A DNA stretch of 7,851 bases from the NCBI RefSeq assembly GCF_001424185.1, contig NZ_LMOM01000023.1, forward strand, positions 31,122 to 38,972, in the 5' to 3' direction. The notes beneath the pieces were generated by a model. That model saw only the letters and a program-made list of their open reading frames with translations, was not told the DNA's origin and made no database searches. The stretch is from Deinococcus sp. Leaf326 (GTDB lineage Bacteria > Deinococcota > Deinococci > Deinococcales > Deinococcaceae). Both the position numbers and the translations under genes were made by a program. Numbering within the stretch: the first letter of the stretch is position 1; the number at the start of each line of letters is the position of its first letter. Positions 1 through 6,239 of the stretch are shown here, piece by piece.

Positions 1-732
1 GACATCATGACCTTCGTCCCCAGCATCGGCTCCAAGGCTCAGCCCCGTCAGGGCCGGGAAGCCTTCGCGACGGGTCAGATCGTCCGCGTGCCCATCCTCA
101 ACGGGGGCAACCGCGACGAGCTCCGCCTGTACGTCGCCTACGCCATCCAGGCCGGCGACAAGATCACACCAGAGAACTACCTGGCCCACCTCGAAGCGGT
201 CTACGGTGATAAGGCTGCCCAGGTCATGCGCGAGTACCCGCTGAGCGCATATTCCTCTCCCGCCACGGCCCTCGGTACGGCCACATCGGACTACTCGCCG
301 CTCGTCGCGCTCAACAACTGCGACTACCTCGAAACGGCGAACCTGGGCTCGGCCTACACCCCGTTCTACCAATACGAGTTCGCGGACACCACGGCACCTG
401 AAGTCACCCCGAACCCTGGGTTCGAGATGGGTGCGGTGCACTCGGCCGAGTTGCCGTACCAGTTCCCGGGCTTCTCGAACACGACGAAGCTTGATGGCCC
501 AGCGCTCTCGGCGCCCTCGCAGCGTCTGGCGGATCAGATGATGGCGTACTGGACGAGTTTTGCCCGGACAGGCACCCCGCAGGCGCCGCTGCTGCCAGCT
601 TGGACCCCCTTCAAGTCAGCTAACCAAGTGATGCGGTTCGCGCCTGATAACGTCTGGAACTTCGATGCGGGCGCCGCCCACCACTGCGCGTTCTGGCAGA
701 GTCTCTACCCGGACCGCCTCAGCCTGTACTGA
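1..732 (+). CDS. Type B carboxylesterase, C-terminal part (5' end outside window)
   Basis: This is the C-terminal part of an alpha/beta-hydrolase of the carboxylesterase type B family, which hydrolyses carboxylic esters and is often exported in bacteria. The frame is open from the first base, so the ATG at 7 is internal and the gene starts upstream. The nucleophile elbow (GxSxG) is therefore missing. Two of the three triad residues are visible: the acid in GGNRDELRL (Glu codon 118-120) and the histidine in MGAVHSAELPYQF (His codon 439-441). Both sit in the usual family context and spacing. The end is typical too: LADQMMAYWTSFARTGTP followed by a W-rich tail. The stop is at 730-732, 52 bases before the next gene on the same strand, which suggests co-transcription. 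Family assignment is firm; the substrate is unknown. Confidence 0.9.
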   Translation, partial: DIMTFVPSIGSKAQPRQGREAFATGQIVRVPILNGGNRDELRLYVAYAIQAGDKITPENYLAHLEAVYGDKAAQVMREYPLSAYSSPATALGTATSDYSPLVALNNCDYLETANLGSAYTPFYQYEFADTTAPEVTPNPGFEMGAVHSAELPYQFPGFSNTTKLDGPALSAPSQRLADQMMAYWTSFARTGTPQAPLLPAWTPFKSANQVMRFAPDNVWNFDAGAAHHCAFWQSLYPDRLSLY

Positions 733-773
733 GCGTCCCTCCGCTCGTCTGTCCCACGCTTTCCCTCTGATCT

Positions 774-779
774 AAGGAG
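774..779 (+). promoter_or_regulatory. Ribosome binding site of the Ntn-hydrolase gene
   Basis: AAGGAG lies five bases before the ATG at 785 and is a near-perfect Shine-Dalgarno sequence. It fixes this ATG as the start rather than later in-frame ATGs such as the one at residue 23. Confidence 0.8.
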
Positions 780-784
780 TACAC

Positions 785-1870
785 ATGTCACCTGTCCGCA
801 GCACCCTGACCCACCTGAAAACCGTCAACGCCCGTGTCATCACCACGCTCATGGCCGGCGCGCTCGTCCTCAGTTTCCCCGCTCAGGCCTGCACCCGGAT
901 TGCCTACGAAGGCCTCGATGGCATGGTCGCCGTTGGGCGCAGCATGGACTGGGTGGAAAATCCTCAGTCCAACATGTGGGCCTTCCCCAGAGGTATGCAG
1001 CGTGCGGGGGCGTCGGGTCAGAACTCGCTGCGTTGGACCTCGAAGTACGGCAGCGTCATCACGAGCATGTACGACTTCTCCACGGTGGACGGCATCAACG
1101 AGAAGGGTCTGAGCGCGAATGTGCTGTACCTGGGGGTCGCAGATTACGGGAAGCGCGATGTCGCCCGTGAGGGACTCTCCGTCACTGCCTGGGGTCAGTA
1201 CGTGCTCGACAACTTTGCGACGGTGAAGGAAGCGGTCGACGCGCTGCAGGCCGACAAGATCCAGATCACGACCAAGCAGGTGCCCACGGCGATCGGTCCG
1301 GTCGATGCGGTCGGTCACCTGGCGATCACGGACCGCACGGGGGACTCGGCGGTCTTCGAGTACATCAAGGGGAAACTGGTTATCCATCACGGCCACGAGT
1401 TCAATGTGATGACCAATGATCCGACGCTGGATCAGCAGCTGGCGGTGAACGACTACTGGAAACCGCTGAATGGGGCGTTCCTGCCGGGCACCGAGAACTC
1501 GGCGGAGCGGTTCGTGCGTGCGGACTACTACTTGCGGAATGTGCCGAAGTCGGGGGACTTCCGGCAGGCGCTGGCGGATACGTTCAGCATCATCCGGAAT
1601 GCGTCGGTGCCCTTCGAGCCGATCGGGAAGGATCACCCGAACCTGGATCCGACGATGTGGCGCACGGCGAGTGACAACAAGAACCTGACGTACTACTTCG
1701 AGTCGACGACGAGTCCAAACGTGGTCTGGGTGTCGCTGGGGTCGTTGGATCTGAGCGCGAAGGGGAAAGTGAAGCGGCTGGAGCTGACGGGCAACGCGAT
1801 CCTGAGTGGGGACGTGTCGGGTGGATTCAAGGACGCCAAGGCGTTCGCCTTCCTCGAAACCGGCCAGTAA
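785..1870 (+). CDS. Exported linear amide C-N hydrolase, choloylglycine hydrolase / penicillin V acylase family
   Basis: This 361-residue Ntn-hydrolase cleaves linear amide bonds; known family members act on conjugated bile salts, penicillin V or acyl-homoserine lactones. Residues 1-35 form a signal peptide with a hydrophobic core (about 18-31) and the cleavage motif AQA. Cleavage directly before Cys36 would expose that cysteine as the catalytic N-terminal nucleophile, with no further propeptide. Family residues that can be seen are Cys36, Arg52 and Asp55 in GRSMDW, INEKGLSANVLYL, Asn in VMTNDPTLDQQL, and Arg in SAERFVRADYYL. Length fits the family. It follows the esterase gene by 52 bases, so both are probably expressed together as exported or periplasmic hydrolases. 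The substrate cannot be told from sequence. A long minus-strand frame over the gene (788-1888) is a shadow caused by GC-rich codons. Confidence 0.92.
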   Translation: MSPVRSTLTHLKTVNARVITTLMAGALVLSFPAQACTRIAYEGLDGMVAVGRSMDWVENPQSNMWAFPRGMQRAGASGQNSLRWTSKYGSVITSMYDFSTVDGINEKGLSANVLYLGVADYGKRDVAREGLSVTAWGQYVLDNFATVKEAVDALQADKIQITTKQVPTAIGPVDAVGHLAITDRTGDSAVFEYIKGKLVIHHGHEFNVMTNDPTLDQQLAVNDYWKPLNGAFLPGTENSAERFVRADYYLRNVPKSGDFRQALADTFSIIRNASVPFEPIGKDHPNLDPTMWRTASDNKNLTYYFESTTSPNVVWVSLGSLDLSAKGKVKRLELTGNAILSGDVSGGFKDAKAFAFLETGQ

Positions 1871-1988
1871 GCGACGCGCTTCGGGCACCCTCTGGGATCG
1901 TCGTGATGTCGATCTCGGGGGATGGCTCTTTGCATCAATTCCCCTTCCGTCAAATCGTCTTCCTTGATGAGTACCTTGCCTTCATCCC

Positions 1989-1992
1989 GAGG
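1989..1992 (+). promoter_or_regulatory. Ribosome binding site of the lipoprotein leader
   Basis: GAGG lies six bases before the ATG at 1999. It supports translation starting with the MKKTPLLL leader rather than at the GTG at 2054, which has no comparable site because it lies inside the leader coding sequence. Confidence 0.55.
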
Positions 1993-1998
1993 TTTTGA

Positions 1999-2055
1999 AT
2001 GAAAAAAACGCCCCTCCTGCTGACCGTGACGTTAGCGCTGAGCCTGATGTCGTGT
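1999..2055 (+). other. Lipoprotein (type II) signal peptide, MKKTPLLL...LSLMSC
   Basis: The leader reads MKKT, a hydrophobic stretch, then the lipobox LMSC with the lipidated cysteine at residue 19 (codon 2053-2055). It continues in the same frame into a Ser/Thr/Pro-rich linker (PSTTPPNTTTPVGGG), typical of the tether behind a lipidated cysteine. After that this frame loses all protein character, while the large body continues in the next frame. Confidence 0.8.
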
Positions 2056-4462
2056 GGACAGTTCCCCGCGGTTTCCGTTCCTTCGACCACGCCGCCGAAC
2101 ACGACGACCCCAGTGGGAGGCGGCAGTCATCACCGGTCTGGCGAATTTGCATGCGCCCCTGGTCAACTCGTCGGTGTCGTTGTACAACGCGAAGGGCGAG
2201 GTCATTCTGACGGGAACGACCTCGGCGACGGGGGTCGTCAAGTTGGTGGCGAAGGAGAGGATTGACCTCCCTGACGCTCGGGGCGGCCACGCGCTGCGCG
2301 TCGTCCTGAAAGGGGGCACGCTCCATAACGCGGCGTTCGAGGGTGAGTTGGCCGCCGAAATGCCGGTCTGGGACGATCGAGGCTTTCATATCAACGCAGT
2401 CACCAACCTGATGGCGGTCTACCTGAAGCAGAATCCGGGTCTGTCGCATGCCAGTGCAAGTCGCCGAGCGGAGTCATTCCTGGGGATGCCGTTGCCAGAC
2501 GGGCAGTATGTGCCTGTGGGAAGTCATGTGTTCTCGCATCACGAATTTGTATCTGCGGCCGGAAACAACTTGAATGCGTTCACGCAGCAGCTTGCGGATG
2601 AGATGCAGGGAGGAACGGCCCAACATCTGTTCCGTGCGCAGTCGGTGTCTGCGACCCCTCCAGTCCTTGGGGCTGTTTCGACAGATATGGTCGCCAACAT
2701 TGCGGCAGACGCGGCGAAGGGGTTGGCGACCGTAGGTGGGGGGCCGTTGGCTGCCTTCGGGGTCACGTCGATTTTGCAACTGACGGGATTTTCCAGCTTC
2801 TTTAATGATAAGACGGCTAATCAATTGAAGGAGATTTCTAATCAACTAAAGGAGATCAAGACTCAACTGGTTGAGCTGAATAGTAAGGTTGATGCGTTGA
2901 AGAGCGAGGTGGATGCTCTTGGTAAGAAAGTAGATCTGGCTGATTATCATAGCAATATGGCCCAACTGGATGTATATATTAGTCAAATCCACACATCTTA
3001 TCTTACGCTTATCCAGCTAAACGAGATTCTAATTGAGAGGGCATCGGAAGCAAATCCAGAGACTCAATTGCTTCTCGATAAGCAGCTTCAACAATATAGG
3101 GCACGGCTTAAAAACGATAATGTTACTTTGAGTGCGGCACTTCTATATCTTCCTGAGCACCCAAGTCAGGATGATGCAGTGCTTAATAAGAATAATTTCT
3201 CAGGTTTTACAAATAAATTAATGGGGAGTGAGGTTATAGGAATTGCAGGACTTATTCCACAATGGAGTAAGATTGTGAGAGGAAACAGCAAAATCTTTTA
3301 CACACCAAAGGAGGCAAGACTCATTCAGCAGCAGTGGGATTATTTGGATCATGTCCTGGCTGAGGGTATGACATTGAAGATCAACATGCTGGTGGGCATG
3401 GATCAACCGGCAATCGCCCAGGATTCTTTCCGCGCCTGGATGCAGGAAAGAACCTATCTCTATAGCCAAGTCAGAGGCGGAGATATCAAGCCGGATTCAC
3501 TGAAACTTCCAGTTGTAGATTCTATATTTTCTACAGTGAAAGATGTAGAGTATATAGCCACTCCGCATGTACTGCCCAAAAATACTGTTATTGATCAAGA
3601 GTGGAAGACGGATAAGAATAGGCCGGGCTATACGATGTACAGAACGGTTTCTGACGGCCAATCTTTAGCACTTCCTAACTACATACTCGATGGTAATAAT
3701 CCTCCCTTGATAAACAAGGATATGAGTCAAATTAACCAAGTGTATACTATGGCTCGTGCAAACGCCATGAAAGAAACAGCATTGAGTAATTGGTTTCTCC
3801 CCGATACTATGTTTCATGATCAGAATCTAGATAACCCATTACCTGTTTATACGACTGGGTCTAGCGATTGTAGAGATTCTGGTCAGATGAATGCATTTAA
3901 GGAAGAATATAACCTGAGATTTAGAAATCCACCCAGTTATCTTCCTGATGGAAGAGATCTGAGTGACCTAAGTAGAAAATTAAGGGATGCTGGCGGAATT
4001 CAAGCCGTCGGCTTTGCTTCTCAAGGTAAGACCTTAGCTTCAGGTCTTTATTGTTTGGGAACAAGCTCAATTGGAGAGCCAAGTATTGAGTTCCCTATAC
4101 CGGAAATTCCAATTAATCCTAAAGCAATTGCTCCTAGTCGTGTATTTACTAACTATGATTACAATAACATGCAGCGCTGGGATAGTTTGGGAATTCTTGT
4201 GGGCGGTCGCAATGTTCTAGATGGTCAGACAGGGAGTGAAAAGGTAATTCAATACAACACAACTCCTTATGGAAATATTGATCTTAATGATGCGGTTTTT
4301 ATGGGTGGAGTGAATCCAACATATAAGACATATATATCTTATTCTAAGAATTTTAATCTTGTTGTGCCGCCCAATTCTCTACAGTCGGATGATTTAATGG
4401 ATTTCTTCATGATGCGTAGAACGAATGGTATAGATGGAGATCAGAAGTATTATTGGTATTAA
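1999..4462 (+). CDS. Large putative surface lipoprotein, frameshifted between leader and body
   Basis: I do not recognise a named family. The leader and linker (1999 to about 2125) are in frame 1; the body (to the TAA at 4460-4462) is in frame 2, open from 2024 with a GTG at 2054. Frame 2 before about 2125 gives an unnatural Arg/Pro-rich stretch, so the real protein probably joins PVGGG to VITGLANLHAPLVNSSVSLYN. One extra base near 2113-2128 would explain the break. Numbered from the GTG, the body has an Ig-like or carboxypeptidase-regulatory-like beta domain (about 24-105), a helical segment INAVTNLMAVYLKQNPGLS with FLGMP (113-146), an Ala/Gly-rich hydrophobic stretch (205-250), a heptad coiled coil (251-295), and a long unassigned C-terminal part with two cysteines (606, 667). 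From about 2780 the DNA turns AT-rich. Likely anchored outside the cytoplasmic membrane; function unknown. It could be a sequencing error, a pseudogene or a phase-variable gene. Confidence 0.75.
2113..2128 (+). other. Probable frameshift site in the lipoprotein gene
   Basis: In this G-rich stretch (GTGGGAGGCGGCAGTC) the coding signal moves from frame 1 (TTTPVGGG) to frame 2 (VITGLANLHAPL). Removing one base here restores a single continuous protein. It is not a recognised slippery sequence and there is no long homopolymer, so an indel mutation or a read error is more likely than programmed frameshifting. Confidence 0.6.
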
Positions 4463-4471
4463 AACTGAAAA

Positions 4472-4527
4472 AATAAACTAGGGTTATCGCGATAGATTAA
4501 GATTTATCGCGATAACCCTAGTTTATT
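4472..4527. terminator. Perfect 23-bp hairpin, probable (bidirectional) terminator
   Basis: The arms 4472-4494 and 4505-4527 are exact reverse complements around a 10-base loop. The hairpin begins nine bases after the lipoprotein stop codon and also lies downstream of the minus-strand gene ending at 4674, so it could serve both. The base of the stem is A/T-rich (AATAAAC / GTTTATT), giving a modest T-rich run in both directions. Each arm also carries the 10-bp palindrome TATCGCGATA (4485-4494 and 4505-4514), which is unusual for a plain terminator. It abuts an IS end at 4528. Confidence 0.65.
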
Positions 4528-4665
4528 ACCGCGAATAGGAGTTGACAACTGGGCGATTAGCAACTGAGATCGTTAAATTTTAGGTCGTGCACTAAGATGT
4601 TTAGCGTAGTCTTGAGTCGCAAGGTCGCTATCGTTTTGACCTGTTTCTATCGCGTACCAGTATGG
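4528..4665 (-). mobile_element. Decayed right-end fragment of an IS982-like element (copy A)
   Basis: Starting at ACCGCGAATAGGAGTTGAC (4528), this stretch aligns by eye with the reverse complement of the right end of the IS copy at 5288-6154. The first 19 terminal bases differ at one position. Similarity of roughly 70 percent then continues inward through the 3' end of the transposase gene, with recognisable matches to the codons for [24 protein letters not shown], to about 4654-4665. The reading frame is destroyed by stops. The outer end faces the hairpin at 4527; the inner end stops next to the small gene at 4674. The rest of this IS copy is gone. The inner boundary is approximate. Confidence 0.75.
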
Positions 4666-4673
4666 GTTTTTGT

Positions 4674-5189
4674 TCACCCGGTACGCTCTAGAGCATCAAT
4701 CTCTTCAATGAGCTTGACCATAAACCGGTGGTGCTGATCCCAGGTTGTATGGGATATCGAAAGGTACCGCTCCTGCACTAACGGAAAATGCCGGAAGCCT
4801 AGGTCTAGTGCAAGCTCGGCAAGTTCTCCGCATTCTCGCTCAATCAGGGGGGCGAACAGACATGCTTACAGGCCCTGCTCTGTCCTAGCCAATTCCGAAA
4901 CCTTCAAGTGCTCATCTTCCAAGTCGTACTCGAAAAAATTTAGGCCGTCCAAGTCCTCTCGAGCCGCTGTAATGACAGTGTCGCTCTCCCACAGAGGTAC
5001 TGACAGAAATCCTACTGGACCGTATTCGTCGAGAGACCCATCGCTGTCGCTATAGACTTTGTAGATTATCTGATATGTTTGTTGTAGTGCCTCGGGAACT
5101 CGTTCACCGTTAGCAATAGTAAGCAGTTGTGGTGATAAAACGAGGTGCTCAAGAGTGGGCAAACACTCTAGCTCAGAGATAACCGGCAT
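4674..5189 (-). pseudogene. Unrecognised acidic protein of about 171 codons, split by an in-frame TAA
   Basis: The first part runs from the ATG at 5189 (MPVISELECLPTLEHLV...) for 107 residues to a TAA at 4866-4868. The same frame then continues without another stop for about 63 residues (ACLFAPLIERECGELAELAL... to IDALERTG) and ends at a TGA at 4674-4676. The second half has normal, helix-rich protein character and lacks a good start codon of its own, so this looks like one gene with a single nonsense mutation; CAA to TAA after EQGL is the simplest. The product is acidic, soluble, and has no signal peptide. Its PVGFLSVPLWESDTV segment faintly recalls small immunity proteins, but I do not assign a family. 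It lies between two IS-end fragments on the strand opposite to the lipoprotein gene. A weak GGAAA precedes the start; an in-frame TAA lies upstream. Confidence 0.65.
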
Positions 5190-5229
5190 ATTTCCATACT
5201 TTTAGCTACGTACAGACCAATATCAAGTC

Positions 5230-5288
5230 ACCGCAGATAGAATTTGACGACTGGACGATATGACCTGAAGATCGCTGAATTTCAGGTT
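5230..5288 (-). mobile_element. Diverged 59-bp IS right-end fragment (copy B)
   Basis: By hand alignment without gaps, 40 of 59 bases match the reverse complement of the right end of the full IS (inward from 6153), and 41 of the first 58 match copy A at 4528. It has the same orientation as copy A, so A and B form imperfect direct repeats flanking the small split gene. It is cut off exactly where the left inverted repeat of the full IS begins, suggesting that the younger IS inserted into or beside it. I found no continuation of copy B beyond 6154. Confidence 0.65.
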
Positions 5289-5307
5289 ACCGCGAATAGG
5301 GGTTGAC
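5288..5307 (+). repeat. Left terminal inverted repeat of the IS
   Basis: TACCGCGAATAGGGGTTGAC is the exact reverse complement of 6135-6154. Close versions also occur at the outer ends of copy A (4527 onward) and, more diverged, copy B (5230 onward). Confidence 0.88.
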
Positions 5308-5340
5308 CCATAGAGCGAAAAATGCGAGAGGGACAGTGTT

Positions 5341-6124
5341 ATGGGCCGTTCCGACCTCACTTTGCTCCCGCTTTCAATTGCTGTCCGCCTACTCAGTCGC
5401 TGGATCGCGCCTTATATCCCCCGAAGCTGCTCCACTAGCACGAGAAAATCTCAGACGCTGATCTTCTTGCTGTCGCGCTGCTCCAGAAACTGCATAAGGT
5501 GCCTTATTTCAGCCGGTGGTGGCGATTTCTGAAACTCAACCACTTCATGCATTCCCTTCAGAGCCGCAAGCCCGGATATGGCTTACCCGACTGACCCCAG
5601 TCATTGAGCATCTGGCCACCGAAGTCTAGGGTCTGGACTTCGTCGCTGTGGATTCGGAGCCGCTCCCTGTCTCAACCTTCAAGTGCGCTCCCCGCTGCAA
5701 ATTTCCAGGAGCGCGGCATGGGTTCAGCACCGCTGGACCCGTGTATAGCTTCAAATTGCATGTTTGGAATGGACTAAACGGCAAGATCGTCAGGTACAAG
5801 ATCCGTCCTGCGAATGAGCATGATTTCAGCGTACTCCGTGAGATGAATACCTCTTGGCCCGCTTATGGCGGGCCAAAACAGATTGGGGATAAGGGCTATC
5901 AGTCGGGGACATGTCTGACCCCACCGAAGGTCAATGCCAAGCGAACTGACCCACGTTGGAAGCCAGAATACGGAGCGGCAAGGAAGAGCATTGAGTCGGC
6001 TTTTTCTGTGTTGGTCAGAGCTGGTCTGCGTTGGGGACAGATCAAGACCATGGCGGGCTTGCGTCTCAAGGTCGCTCTGAACATCCTGGCGCACAACCTG
6101 AAGTTCAAAGATCTCAACGGCTGA
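5341..6124 (+). pseudogene. IS982-like DDE transposase, broken by frameshifts and a stop
   Basis: The transposase cuts and joins the IS ends. Its coding sequence is spread over three frames: MGRSDLTLLP from 5341 in frame 1, EKISDADLLAVALLQKLHKV from about 5442 in frame 3, and from about 5537 frame 2, which reads ARIWLTRLTPVIEHLATEV, then TAG (5627-5629), then [13 protein letters not shown] to the TGA at 6122-6124. The TAG probably replaced CAG (EVQGLDF). The DDE residues remain: Asp at 5651 (VDSEPLP), Asp at 5888 (IGDKGYQ) and Glu at 5993 (KSIESAF). The surrounding [21 protein letters not shown] and [14 protein letters not shown] motifs match the IS982 type. At least two frameshifts plus one nonsense codon make it a pseudogene. 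The family is fairly sure; IS5-group elements are the nearest alternative. Confidence 0.8.
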
Positions 6125-6134
6125 TCTCTTAGCC

Positions 6135-6154
6135 GTCAACCCCTATTCGCGGTA
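6135..6154 (-). repeat. Right terminal inverted repeat of the IS
   Basis: GTCAACCCCTATTCGCGGTA pairs perfectly with 5288-5307. It begins ten bases after the transposase stop codon. Confidence 0.88.
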
Positions 6155-6239
6155 GATCAGTAAGAAGTATTAGGATGCACTTCCTGATAATGGCAATGAA
6201 CCAAAAATCCTCTCTTTCCATGCCCTTCTCTATCTATAC

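Larger units (their letters stand above)
5288..6154 (+). mobile_element. IS982-like insertion sequence, full length but inactive
   Basis: An 867-bp element bounded by perfect 20-bp terminal inverted repeats encloses a single transposase gene on the + strand. The length and the transposase motifs fit the IS982 family of DDE elements. The outermost T/A pair may belong to the target rather than the element. No clear target duplication is visible next to the ends. The broken transposase means it cannot move on its own, though its intact ends could be used by a related transposase supplied from elsewhere. Confidence 0.8.

Noticed and set aside
788..1888. A 366-codon open frame on the minus strand
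   Set aside because: It lies entirely over the Ntn-hydrolase gene, which has a signal peptide, catalytic residues and a strong ribosome site. The minus frame gives an Arg/His/Val-rich product without motifs, as expected from GC-rich codons on the other strand.
2054..2125. GTG at 2054 as the true start of the large lipoprotein gene
   Set aside because: It overlaps the lipobox codon of a convincing leader in frame 1, and the first 24 residues it would give are an Arg/Pro-rich stretch that looks like out-of-frame translation.
1999..2265. An independent 88-residue small lipoprotein gene
   Set aside because: After the linker the frame loses protein character, whereas the body in the next frame begins exactly there. 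A frameshifted single gene is simpler.
4472..4527. CRISPR repeat or radiation-response motif
   Set aside because: There is a single inverted pair, not a spaced array, and the palindrome does not match the TTATGTCATTGACATAA-like Deinococcus response motif. It lies at a gene end, not in a promoter.
4528..5288. Composite transposon carrying the small gene
   Set aside because: The flanking IS pieces are short right-end fragments in direct orientation without left ends or an intact transposase, and no target duplication was found. IS scars are the safer call.
5341..5532. A separate 63-residue protein
   Set aside because: Only its first residues belong to the transposase start. The real continuation is in frame 3 from about 5442, so the rest is out-of-frame translation inside the IS.
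6155..6239. Terminator or promoter between the IS and the ATPase gene
   Set aside because: No clear stem-loop with a T-run and no convincing -35/-10 pair was seen in this short, mildly AT-rich gap.
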